DNA of 64,000 nucleotides, taken from the NCBI GenBank assembly GCA_963678675.1, contig OY783193.1, positions 9,231,394 to 9,295,393 on the forward strand. Reading direction: 5' to 3'. The notes below the pieces were generated by a model. That model was not told where the DNA came from, made no database searches, and was given only the letters and a program-made list of their open reading frames with translations. The DNA is from Xiphydria camelus. Its lineage: Eukaryota > Arthropoda > Insecta > Hymenoptera > Xiphydriidae. The first letter of the stretch is position 1; each line of letters starts with the position of its first letter. Shown here in pieces: positions 45,025 to 54,600 of the stretch. The position numbers were made by a program, and so were the translations under genes.

Positions 45025-45878
45025 GGGTCTATTACAATGAAACTAAACAATTTTTTTTAATTGCACTTGTGTTGTTTTTGAACTTTCCAATACATTACTT
45101 AATTATTCCTAAACGATTTTACAAAGCCAAATTTCAATACAAGTCGATCATGTAGGTCCACCGCACCACGCGTCTGATACATTGAGGCCATATTCACGGC
45201 TCTATTACAATGAAACTAAAAAATGTTTCTTCATTGCACTTACAGCATTTGAAAGTGTCATTTTTGAACTTTTCAATACATTACTTGATTGTTCCTAAAC
45301 GATTTTATAAAGCCAAATTTCTGTACGACAAGTCTATTGTTCATATTCATTTAGGCGTGTGGCGCGGTGAACCCGCACGATCGACTTGTACTAAAACTTA
45401 GCTTTATACAATCGTTTAAAAACAATCAAGCAATGGAGTGGAAAATTAAAAAATGACACTTTCAAATGCTCTAAGTGCAATTAAGAAAAATTTTTTAGTT
45501 TCATTGTAATAGAGCCGTGCATATGGCCTAAATGTATCAGACGCGTGGTGCGGTGGACCTACATGATCGATTTTTCGTACTGAAATTTGGCTTTGTGAAA
45601 TCGTTTAGGAACAATCAAGTAATGTATTGAAAAGTTCAAAAATGTCACTTTGAAATGCTGTAAGTGCAATTAAGAAAAATTTTTTAGTTTCATTTTAATA
45701 GAGCCGTGAATATGGCCTCAATGTATCAGACGCGTGGTGCGGTGGACCTACATGATCGACTTGTATTGAAATTTGGCTTTGTAAAATCGTTTAGGAATAA
45801 TTAAGTAATGTATTGAAAAGTTCAAAAACAACACAAGTGCAATTAAAAAAAATTGTTTAGTTTCATTGTAATAGACCC

Positions 45879-46145
45879 GTGAATATGGCCAAGATCGCCC
45901 GTTTTCGTATATTTAACCTCAAGTATCTCGAAATCCTGACCAACGTCACAAATTTGAGAGTCAGATTCGTTTTTAGCGCACATAAATCTATAAGAATCAT
46001 CTGGTTGGTACGAGTAACAAAATCACTGTTGTCCTATGTAATAATTATTTCCCTCCTGCCCGAGCTCGCTTCCATCGCCTTAGGCCTCTATCGATATCTC
46101 ACTGTGACTTTTTTGGTTTTTGGCCATTTTTTAAATGGAAGGTAA
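45879..46145 (+). CDS. Open frame in the right arm, partner of 44755-45024
   Basis: 88 codons with the same start (MNMAKIARFRIFNLKYLEIL) and end (LVFGHFLNGR). Relative to the left arm there is a net loss of 3 bases, made of two separate small deletions near 46008 and 46040. The frame shifts between them and is then restored. That may be selection or chance. No domain is recognised. Confidence 0.25.
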   Translation: MNMAKIARFRIFNLKYLEILTNVTNLRVRFVFSAHKSIRIIWLVRVTKSLLSYVIIISLLPELASIALGLYRYLTVTFLVFGHFLNGR

Positions 46146-46590
46146 TTAGATTTTCTAAAGTTTTATTTCTCGAAGTTTTTATGTAGGATTAGTACTTTTG
46201 AAAATATTTCATTCAAAAGTAGAGCGTAAGCTAAAGTTTGCCCGTTTTAGAAGAAAAATTGTCATCTTTGCAAAGCTGCATCTCATCAACTACGAGAGCT
46301 ACCGAGCTTGGCTAGAGGTTAAATTGTAGCAAATTTTATCTACTTTAGAAAAGGTAAGAGTGACTTTTTTCGTCAGAAGTTCCTTTTAGTGTTTTTTTGG
46401 CAAAGAATTGAAAAAAGTCCAAAAATATCGCGGTTTTTTGGCTATGTCTCAAGTGGCACTACTTTTTCAGGGTTGCAAATCTGGATTTATACTACCCAGG
46501 TGGATCCTAACAACATATAAAAAAATTAGGTTTACCCTAATTATTGCAAGGTTGGGCTCGTTTTTATGTACGATATGACTGGCCTAATGT

Positions 46591-47173
46591 ACCGACTCGT
46601 ACACTCGAGAGGAGTGCATCATCCGCGCTACCTACACGCCGACGTGTTGCATAAGGCCGCGTGCGTATATAGGCGTTGCATCTCTACGGGCGTACCTACA
46701 TACCGAGAGGCCGCGCACGCGAGATCGCGCGCGGAAGATAGTTTCGTATAAATAAACCAGCGCGATCCTCGGCCCGCCCGATTTAGAACGGAGCGGCGCG
46801 CGCGCGAGTGCCGAAAGCGGGCCGAGGTGTAAATTTAATTTAACCGTAATGTGTGGTGCGGACTTTAAACGGGGATGCTGCGCGGCCCTCCCAGCCGCGG
46901 CGCGCTTGGATCGTGACGCCGAGAGGGAAGGTGCTAGAAGGTTGAGCGGTGGAACGATCGAAGCGTTTAAGAGGCCGACATACCAGGCCCACTAGTTTCT
47001 CCTGCGGGGCAGCGGTGAGACGAGGTAATGTCAAAACGCTAGAAGGGGGTGGAGCTACGTGAGGTTAGCGATGTTGCCGAATGCATGCAGTGTGGACACG
47101 GTCCGGTTAGGTTAGGTCTTACGCCGGCCTCAGTGGCGAGAGCATGGCTCGCTCCCGTTTAGACCGGGATACC
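46591..47173. other. Gene-free stretch with a TATA-like motif
   Basis: TATAAATA at 46747-46754 lies in GC-rich sequence. About 30 bases downstream the sequence is GC-rich with no recognisable exon. Candidate promoter only. Confidence 0.3.
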
Positions 47174-47228
47174 GCGTCGCGCGCGCGTTCCAAGTGTCTC
47201 CGGGATTGGCGTACGTCATTTCACCAAT

Positions 47229-47305
47229 GCTTCGATAGCGCAACGGTTAAGTTGCCGGGCTGGGGGTCTCGATGTCGCGGGTTCAATTCTTGTTGGGATT
47301 TTTTT
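47229..47305 (+). ncRNA. tRNA-like block, left arm
   Basis: TAGCGCAACGG resembles an RNA polymerase III A box and GGGTTCAATTC a B box, at tRNA-like spacing. An anticodon-like loop CTGGGGG lies between them, and a run of eight T follows at 47299-47306. The acceptor ends (GCTTCGA) have no complementary 3' strand, and the T stem needs several G-T pairs, so it is not a working tRNA. Confidence 0.55.
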
Positions 47306-47517
47306 TTATTAACTTTTTTCATTCGATTACAACCTTTTCTTGTTATAGAAAGTGGTTTACATTATCGAATAAAATAAGAGTTTCAATTTTTTTCATAGTT
47401 TTACGTTATTTTCTTCCTCGTTGAGGTGAACCAATATTATTAGAAAGAACAGTTGGAAGCATCGTTGCATTTTTTATTCTTACATTTCGTCATGGGAATT
47501 TTTGGCTGCCGGAGATT

Positions 47518-47703
47518 TTATACACGATTTTTTGGATAATAATTGTCGAAAAAACATTTGAAGCACACCGTATTTTGACACCATGAACATTTGACGAATG
47601 GAACTTTGCCACACGCACATTTACACTTTAAAAGCGTTATGGGAAAGCAAATTTCATTGACATTTTCGAAAAACGGCCTGGTTGGCAATAATATTGGTTC
47701 ACC
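47518..47703 (-). pseudogene. Cysteine-rich C-terminal remnant, probably of a transposase
   Basis: The minus strand is open for 61 codons to a TAA at 47518-47520. It ends in the pattern C-x-C-x-C-x7-C-x2-C-x4-C-x2-C (for example VPFVKCSWCQNTVCFKCFF), followed by about 11 residues. Seven ordered cysteines in a short C-terminal tail suggest zinc binding, in the style of the cysteine-rich tails of piggyBac-type transposases. That family assignment is inference. Upstream, the frame is closed by TGA at 47704-47706 where the right arm begins, so the rest of the protein is missing. Confidence 0.5.
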
Positions 47704-47827
47704 TCAACGAGGAAGAAAAAATAACGTAAAACTATAAAAACAATTGAAACTTTTATTTTATTCGATAATGTAAACCACTTTCTATAACAAGAAGGGATTG
47801 TATAATCGAATGAAAAAAGTTAATAAA

Positions 47828-47903
47828 AAAAAAAACCGACAAGACTTGAACCCGCGACATCGAGACTCCCAGTCCGGCAACTTAACCGTTGCGCTATCGA
47901 AGC
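47828..47903 (-). ncRNA. tRNA-like block, right arm
   Basis: Inverted copy of 47229-47305 with better-preserved motifs: TAGCGCAACGG, anticodon-like loop CTGGGAG (GGG in the anticodon position), GGGTTCAAGTC, then a run of 11 T. The acceptor stem does not pair. tRNA-derived, but not a functional tRNA gene. Confidence 0.55.
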
Positions 47904-47958
47904 ATTGGTAACATTATGCACGCCAATCCCGAAGACACTTGGAACACGCGCGCGACGC

Positions 47959-48557
47959 TATTCCAAGAAGTTTTCAAGACAAAATCGATTTGACATCTGC
48001 CGGGGTCCCTTTGTGAGATACGCCCTTACGTGATAAGACCGACGATATTCTGCTATTCGTGGCGGAGACAAATCTGACAACCCCGCAGTCCGTACGTAGT
48101 GAAGACGCTAGATGGAAGCATTACTCGGCTGATAAAAGTAGACGAGTAATAGGTTTGAAATAAAGGTTTTCTGCAATGGGCTTTCAGAAATCTTTCGTGC
48201 AAAAGGTGGTAGTACCTTGTACAAGGTTTATTTTAGGGTCCCATAGAAGAATTCATTTCAATACTTTGATTGTTTCCGCGTTTACAACTTGCAAAATATA
48301 GGTATATTTGTGAGGTCGCCGATGGATTACAACAAAGAAATTTATTTATTTTTTTCTATAGGGCCCTAGATTTATGTCTTTTAAGTGTGGTGGCGAAAAG
48401 TACAAAAGGTTCTTATGCACCATGTTGGAATTATCGCTTTACAGCCGCGACAACTTTTCGGGCGTTTCCAGACGGGGTGTGTCGGCCTCTTAATCGCTCG
48501 CCAAATTTGATTGCCGATGCGATTGCGATTTTTGAGACTTGTTCTCTCTTTTTCTTG
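47959..48557. other. Gene-free stretch
   Basis: The frame at 48270-48629 runs 119 codons into the next mobile element and has no domain. Nothing else is supported. Confidence 0.4.
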
Positions 48558-48561
48558 TTAA

Positions 48562-48835
48562 CCCTTGGATACATATATAGGTCGGGTCTGCGGGACCCGG
48601 CAGTAAAAAAGAAACACTATAACTCGTAATTTATGGTCGATTGATTTTATTTTAATTTTTCGATAATAAATATATAGTGTCATACGAAAAAGTACGTAAA
48701 ATATGTAACATTACTTTCTTTGCTAAACAAATATTAATTTTCTAACCAAAATATACTTAAATCATAATTTGCATGCGGGTCTGGGAAACCCGATTTATGC
48801 ATAGGAGTGAAATTTTCCACGCGTGTATCCAAGGG
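48562..48835. mobile_element. piggyBac-type miniature element, 274 bp
   Basis: Ends CCCTTGGATACA and TGTATCCAAGGG are perfect inverted repeats, flanked by TTAA (48558-48561 and 48836-48839). Just inside lie GGGTCTGCGGGACCCGGCAG and GGGTCTGGGAAACCCG. A diverged second copy of the interior follows at 48842-49110. Confidence 0.85.
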
Positions 48836-48841
48836 TTAAAA

Positions 48842-49110
48842 TTTTAGCTTTTTGTTACTTTCGTCTCAATAATTATTACGCTCGGTTTACTTTTTTAATT
48901 ACTGCTATTACAATATATCGCTTCTCACTAGTTTCATTTATTTCGCGGATTCAAAGCGTCGTGAAATTCGTTTAACGTATAATGTCTAACATTATTCTCT
49001 TCGCTAAAAAAAGATTACATTTTACAAACAAAATATAATTAAATTATAATTTGTATTCGGGTCTGGGAGACTCGACTTATGCAGAGAAGTGAAATTTTTC
49101 ACGCATGTAA
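48842..49110 (+). repeat. Diverged partial copy of the neighbouring piggyBac-type element
   Basis: Shares AAATTATAATTTG.AT.CGGGTCTGGGA..C.CG, TTATGCA.AG.AGTGAAATTTT and a TAACATTATTCTCTTCGCTAA block with 48650-48830, in the same order. The terminal TTAA boundaries are lost. Confidence 0.65.
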
Positions 49111-49140
49111 TAATATTCAATTAAATCAATAGTATTTCAT

Positions 49141-49215
49141 AGTTCATTCCGATAGAATAAATGCGCTATTACTAAAAAACACATTTACTTTGATCAGACA
49201 GATTTTGTCTCAGTG
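49141..49215 (+). mobile_element. Partial F5 miniature element (right third)
   Basis: Matches the right end of 63501-63725: GAATAAATGYGCTAT, ACATTTACTTTGATCAG and TTTTGTCTCAGTG. Followed by TA. The left part is missing. Confidence 0.6.
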
Positions 49216-50248
49216 TACTGCTATTACAGTAAGTATATCGCTTCTTACTAGTTTCATATAGGTATTTCAAGGACTCGAAGCGTCGTTAAACCCATTTAAT
49301 TCCATTCCGAAATTTTATTTTATTCAGCATTCAGCCGAGTGGAGATACACAATAATACGAGTTATCCCTCGAATCGCAAACTCGTTCTCCCGCAAATAAT
49401 CCCCTTCTCACCGATCCCTATAATTCTCCGCCACGACCGCATTTCCCCTCGACGAGGCCGCCGCAATCGTTCCCGGCGACGCGAATCGCAGCGCGAGAGC
49501 GCGGTTATCTCGTGGGCGCGCGCTCGCGGTTTATCAACGTCGCCCGCCCGACTCTCGCGCCACGTTCGCATTGTCAACCTACATAACATAAGTTCGCCGT
49601 TCGCCTTTCCCCCTGTGCGCGGTATGTATCAGCGGGGTCCGCTCCAGGTCGATACGCCGCCGATAAGCGACTATCGCCACCGTGCGCAGGTACGGGTGCA
49701 CGCGTCTACACGAGTAAGCGAGCCGGGGTAGGCTATTGTAGCCAGGCTATGTAGCTTCCATGCCCGCGAGTGCACGGATAAATTCCGAGGCGCACGTGCA
49801 TTCTGGTCGTCCGTCATTCAACGACGATCGAGTCTCGGGTCGACGCGGTTGCCGCGCACTCTATCGTGACTGCGGAAGCGAATAGATACCTGCAGTAATG
49901 TTTCGCCTGAGTCTCTTTCTCTTTCGGATGCTTACAATGACGTTTCGCTCGGATTCTCTCTCTCTCTCTTTTTCTCTTCCCTCTCCTATTCTCCGCGAAA
50001 GATCGCCACGTATTTGCGGTCCGCTGCGAGACGCTCCGCACGATCTGCGCGCGGGCTAGTATTTCGCGTCGGGACGATCGATCATTCCGTGCGACTGGTA
50101 GCTGCCGATCGCGCGTTTCGATTTGATGAAAAATCATGCGATTTTACAGGGTGCGACGTGTTGTTGAGAATAGAAAGGCGGATGGGATATCGGTTGTCAG
50201 GCGTGAGTATCGTAAGTGGAGGGTATAAGTATACTTTTGAGGGGATAT
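49216..50248. other. Gene-free stretch
   Basis: CpG-rich with a CT run near 49957-49975. The 130-codon frame at 49339-49731 overlaps an open minus frame and shows no domain. Confidence 0.4.
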
Positions 50249-50724
50249 CCTACTGTAAAAAAAAGTTGTATTGAATTTAATATAATTATGTATAAGGCTT
50301 TTTTTCAATATGTGGTTATGAAAATTAATATACTCCGTTATGAAATGTATGAAATTTCTCTTATAGTTACAGTTTTCATAATCACCTATTAGAAAAAAAT
50401 GTATATAAAAGTATATCTTAATATCTTATAGTGTAGGTTTGAAATTTAAGGTCAATTTTACATACAGTATATATATAATTTGAAATATCATTTTACTAAT
50501 GAGAAAACGGTTACGGATTTGAAAATTAATTATTATAGCAGCATTTCCGTTACATTAACAAAAATGATTTGCTCTTGGGATGGAAATGTTTGGCAAGTTT
50601 TCTTGATTACGATGAAAATTATAGCTCTTCTCTTTTATTTTTTTGTTACCGTAAAAAATCGATCTGTTATGATAACAAATCAATCCGTTATCACCATTTT
50701 AATTCAAATATTTATTACAGTAGG
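50249..50724. mobile_element. Possible AT-rich inverted-repeat element
   Basis: Short inverted ends CCTACTGTAA and TTACAGTAGG bound 476 bp of AT-rich sequence, both flanked by TAT. The 10-bp match alone is thin evidence. The interior has repeated TCCGTTA motifs. Confidence 0.35.
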
Positions 50725-51404
50725 TATACCGAAAAATTATCTCCGTGCAAGTGGCCCCGGAAAAATCTCAATACATACATATGTCTATATCACGTGAAAT
50801 ATCGTCACCGACAGTTCGGACGTCCAGTTAATTATTACCGGGAAAGCAGCTTCTTCGGGATCTTAACGATCCCTCGCGAGACGAAAAATATGTCGCAAGG
50901 AGCGTCGTATACCACTCGCAACGAGACGCGTCGATCGCGATTCGCGTCAGCGACACGTCGGTCGCCCGGTATACCTACATTCCGCAGGTCGCGCGAGGAG
51001 CGACGAACGGCAGGCTTGGTAGGTCTAATTACCGGATTTGCAACGTTCACCGCTCTCCGCTGCAACTATTCCATACACGCGAGCCGGTCTAACGAGCCTT
51101 CTCCATCCTCTTTTTCTCCTCTCTGTATACAGAGAGAAAGAGAGAGAAGGAGAGAGAGAGAGAGAGACCGCCCGTCCATTCTGCCCCTGATATCCTTGCG
51201 CGACACGCCGATTGGCGGTACTCCGTAAAGTGTCGCGACTCGAATTCGGAGAATCGTTTTGCTCCGCTATATCGCCATTTATATGGAATCGTATGTTATG
51301 TATTTACTATTTATCGACTCGATAATACCTATGCGGCGCACATATGAATACCGTAACCGCGGAGAACTCGCTCCTACCCTTTCCTTCTCGCCTCTAAATT
51401 GGTG
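50725..51404. other. Gene-free stretch with a (GA)n run
   Basis: A GA-rich microsatellite lies at 51131-51168. Overlapping frames at 50569-51228 have no domain. Confidence 0.4.
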
Positions 51405-51986
51405 AATTCGGTTTCAACGCTAATTTTTTTATTGCAGTTTCGAGAAATTGAACAAAATTATTTATCCCGTATTTTTTAATTTTTAATTTTCCGCTTTATT
51501 TATCCTGAAAAAAAATTGCTTCGTTCAACCATCGCTTAAGTTGAATACGGCGAACCTCACAGTGCAATTGTTTTGTATGCCATAAAAGTGTAAGGAAAAA
51601 ATATAAGCAGAATTGAAGCAACTAAATTGAAATTGAAACAAGTTAATGTCTACTTGAAACAATTGTACCGTGAGGTTCGTCATACGAGTATTCAATCTCA
51701 CCGATGGTTGAATGAATAAAATTTGTTTTATCAATGTAAGGTGGAAAACGATATTTAAAAATGTAGCTACGTCATCGTCTAGTAAGAACTACCTCTCTCG
51801 AACTCGGTGCTTAGCATAAGTGCGTCTCTCTGGTTTCTCGATGACGTCACAATTTTGTAGAGAAACGGACTCATAACTCAGCGAATAATGATTTTTTCGA
51901 AGCGTTTCTTTTTCGTTTGTTATTCAATATATACACGGATTACAAGTTAGATTTAAAAGAATATTTGTTTATGTTAAGACCGAATT
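51405..51986 (+). mobile_element. R1 element, copy A, with one nested insertion
   Basis: Inverted ends AATTCGGTTTCAAC and GTTAAGACCGAATT. Contains GTGGAAAACGATATTTA, CATAAGTGCGTCTCTCTGG and ATAATGATTTTTTCGAA, shared with copies B (56304-56635) and C (63041-63755). Subtracting the insertion at 51503-51736 leaves about 346 bp, close to the 332 bp of intact copy B. No target duplication is clear and there is no coding frame. Confidence 0.75.
51503..51736. mobile_element. Miniature element nested in R1 copy A
   Basis: 234 bp with diverged ends (TCCTGAAAAAAAATTGC and GTTTTATCAATG), flanked by TA (51501-51502 and 51737-51738). Copy B shows the uninterrupted site. Inner arms GGCGAACCTCACAGTGCAAT and ATTGTACCGTGAGGTTCG are inverted. 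The ends are decayed versions of the CACTGAGAAAA motif. Confidence 0.75.
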
Positions 51987-52762
51987 AAGCGTGCACCGAA
52001 CAAATCCTATAGAAAATGCAACGATTCAAACGAATGCAGCAAATTTCACCAAGATTACGCTCTGATCGCATTTCCACGATGGGAATAGAATCTCGAAGAA
52101 AGAACGATCTGCATTTCATCCTCGAATGTCTTTATATGTACATACAACATTGCCAGTGAAATCGAGCGTTGCAAATGGAGCGGAGAGCGCGGCGATTTTC
52201 GAGACGCCGCAGGAATTCGACGGCTGCGTTTCTCCGAGGGCGTTGCGATACTCCTACGTGACGCGCGATAATGCAACTGCGGCGCGAAAATGGAACTGCC
52301 GATAAACCGCGCGTTTCCGCGAGGCCGAACGGGCGACGCACGCGGAAACAACGCGTTTTCCATTAATGGAGTAGGTGCGGCGTACGCGTTCTCGCGCGTT
52401 ACACTCCACTTCCCTGGAAGTCGCGTCCGATCGCGATTATAAGTTCTGATAAAATAATAGAGTGCCCCGCGCCGCAGAGCGCTCGGTATCGGGGGATCGG
52501 ATTGTATACAAATAGTCTGGACATCAGTCTGGTATGCGCGGCGCGACCCAATTACGTTGCTCTCTCGCATTGCGAAATCCTCTCGCTCTCCGGCAAAAGG
52601 CCGGTTATGGACTTAACGGCGCGCGCGCGTGCCGAACAATGTTGCCCGCGTGGGGTTACGCAACGACTGTTGTCACTCGCGCTGGACGAAGTGCGCGCGA
52701 GTCTCGCGAACCTGCAGCGGTCCTTTTCGCTCGAAAGGCGCGGGACATTTTGCAGAATTTTA
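51987..52762. other. Gene-free stretch
   Basis: CpG-rich with open frames on both strands (52055-52570 minus, 52502-52792 plus) and no domain. Confidence 0.4.
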
Positions 52763-52764
52763 TA

Positions 52765-53239
52765 CACCGAGAGAAATAATTGCTGGTGTTAAACGAATAT
52801 TTTCTTCAATCGGAAACATGATATAATTCCAGGATCAAGCCATAATTTTCTACATCCAAATAAATGTTTGATAGGCTCGCACGGAGAAAAGTAAGTCGTA
52901 GTATTTACAAAGTTTGTGGTAAATTTTGGGACAAGGACAATTTATTATTACGATAACTACAATTTTAGTAAAAATTACAGTAACGCTTGCAACTTCTACA
53001 AGTTTTATTATAATTTTTACTAAAATTGTAGTTATCGTAACGATAAATTGGCCTTGTCTCGAAATTTATCACAAACTTTGTAAATACTACGATTTATTTT
53101 TTTCCGTGCGAGTAATTGTTTTTTTTTCGCGCAGGTAGAATTTTTCAGAAATATATTCTTCAACCAGGAATCCGTATTAAATTTTCAAGATCATATTGAC
53201 AATTTTGTTTTGACACTAGCAATCGTTTCTCTCAGAGTG
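52765..53239 (+). mobile_element. Miniature element F4 with a nested hairpin element
   Basis: Ends CACCGAGAGAAATAATTGCT and AGCAATCGTTTCTCTCAGAGTG are inverted and flanked by TA (52763-52764 and 53240-53241). It is split between GGCTCG and AGTAATTG by the element at 52880-53108. Without that it is about 244 bp. Confidence 0.85.
52880..53108. mobile_element. 229-bp palindromic element nested in F4
   Basis: Ends CACGGAGAAAAGTAAGTCG and CGATTTATTTTTTTCCGTG. The arms pair over about 100 bp (for example GATAACTACAATTTTAGTAA). It is flanked by CG on both sides (52878-52879 and 53109-53110). The F4 copy at 54320 reads GGCTCGAGTAATTG here, the empty site with one CG. Confidence 0.9.
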
Positions 53240-53241
53240 TA

Positions 53242-54317
53242 TTATAGACATTGCGAAACTTTCCTTTCGATTGAATGTATCGATTTTTCGTACAGTTGAA
53301 CTCGTTAATGCACATAATTATCGTTGCCCAATCACTGATCGTATTTTCCATTGGACGTCGTTAAGAAATCTTTTACGTCTGGATGTGTAGCGTGTCGTCG
53401 TTACAACACTTTTCAATCTACACAGCCTCGTAAGGCTTCTCACCCGATAAAAAAAAACAACCCCGTCATGAAACGACGAAACCCAGTCAAAGCGCACCGA
53501 CAATCCCAGTCTCCTCATTCCCTCCTAAAAATCTCTATCATAATTCTACGCCACAGGTATCCAAGTAACATGGTTATCGCGGCGCGATAATAATATTTGT
53601 CAACGAGACTCTCTTCTCTCTTGTTCTCTCTCTCTCTCTCTCGGGCGGCTAAATCACTCGCAGTTATCGCCCCGGGGGCGATAATTAGTATTTCACCTGA
53701 GATAAAGGTTGCGATACCGCGTCACGCGACGTGCATTCCTCCGGGGAAACGGACGCGACGCGGCGCAGATGCGCGTTTAATTGTATCGTCGCGCGATAGA
53801 TTACTCGCGATCGCTCTGGTAAATTCCGTCGGCGTGTTTTCCGCGTTCCTACTGTCGCGGCGCGACTTGGAAAAATTTCTTCCACGAAGAGTCGTCTGGG
53901 TCGATCTCTCGCGTGTGACGCGGAGAGAGGAGAGGGAGTCGAAAGAGGGAGAGAGAAGATCGTGTCTTCCACAGATGCGTCTCGTCTCCTCGCCTATCCG
54001 TCTTTATCGGGTCGCCTGTACGAAGTCCCGCGACGCATAAACAACGCTGCTCGGTGACAATAACGCGGTTAATCGCAGACGCGGTGTGCGGTAACGAGCG
54101 CACGTGTGTAGCGTTGCTTCCCGGCGCTCGCCGTTTCGTTTAAAGGCTTGTATGGGACTCACGCCTGTTTGTATTCGATAATTGTTGGCTCTTGGAAGTC
54201 ATTTCAATGGGATCGGCTGCAGGGGTGCGCCGGGGAGGAGTTATCCGTTCGGTGGATAGTTGAGAATTCGACGTAGACATTAAATTTGTATCTATAGGAA
54301 CTGCAGTTCATTTCGAT
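53242..54317. other. Gene-free stretch
   Basis: A CT run lies at about 53625-53643. CpG-rich frames at 53597-54103 are open on both strands. Nothing else is supported. Confidence 0.4.
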
Positions 54318-54319
54318 TA

Positions 54320-54600
54320 CACTAAGAGAAATAATTGCTGGTGTTAAACAAATGTTTCCTTTAATCAAAAACATGGAATAATTCCAGGACCAAGCCATGG
54401 TTCTAACTCTTGCAAGAAAATATTTGACAGGCTCGAGTAATTGTTTTTTTTTTCGCGCAGGAAGAATTTCTCATCCCAATGAAAGTTTTCTTGAATCAAG
54501 AATATATTTATATTCTTCGACTAAGAATCTGTATTCTTAACAATTGTTAAGATCATATGTTCTGGGTTCAAGAAATATTTTCTTAACACTAGTAATCCTC
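54320..54600 (+). mobile_element. Miniature element, family F4, right end decayed
   Basis: Starts CACTAAGAGAAATAATTGCT after TA and aligns with 52765-53239 and 10359-11150 through AACACTAGTAATCCTC. The final CTCAGTG is not recognisable. It gives the empty-site reference for the insertion at 52880-53108. Confidence 0.75.

Larger units (their letters stand above)
44466..46433. repeat. 2-kb nested inverted repeat
   Basis: Outer arms 44466-45060 and 45840-46433 are inverted copies of high similarity (both from AACCGCGATATTTTTGGAC inward). The middle holds further inverted copies of a ~170-bp block with TATCAGACGCGTGGTGCGG and AATTTGGCTTTGTAAAATCG, seen near 45105, 45535 and 45726. The whole structure sits next to the right terminal repeat of the 6.7-kb element. 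Confidence 0.85.
39887..46585. mobile_element. 6.7-kb composite inverted-repeat transposon
   Basis: Inverted ends start AGTCCAGTCATATCGTAC (left) and AGGCCAGTCATATCGTAC (right, read inward). They run about 130 bp, through TTGCAATAATTAGGGTAAAC and TTTGCAACCCTGAAAAAGTT, to about 40020 and 46440. The right end has 10 extra bases near 46557. Both sides are flanked by AATGT (39882-39886 and 46586-46590). Inside are a 100-bp-arm hairpin, a coding-like fragment, a complete inner element (40839-43745), and a 2-kb nested inverted repeat (44466-46433). No transposase is recognisable, so it is probably non-autonomous. Superfamily unknown; a 5- to 6-bp duplication with long inverted ends is the main clue. 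Confidence 0.75.
47174..47958. mobile_element. Fold-back element with tRNA-like blocks in both arms
   Basis: Arms of about 270 bp (47174-47450 and 47690-47958) are inverted copies, beginning GCGTCGCGCGCG and GTTCCAAGTGTCT on each outer side. They run through the tRNA-like block, a T-run, GTTTACATTATCGAATAAAA and AACGTTATTTTCTTCCTC-like sequence to GGTGAACCAATATTATT. The spacer encodes a cysteine-rich protein tail on the minus strand. The arrangement suggests a deleted DNA transposon whose long inverted ends carry tRNA-derived sequence. No target duplication is clear. Confidence 0.8.

Noticed and set aside
47229..47305. Functional tRNA gene
   Set aside because: A- and B-box-like motifs are present, but the acceptor stem has no partner strand and the T stem depends on G-T pairs. 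It is kept only as a tRNA-like block.
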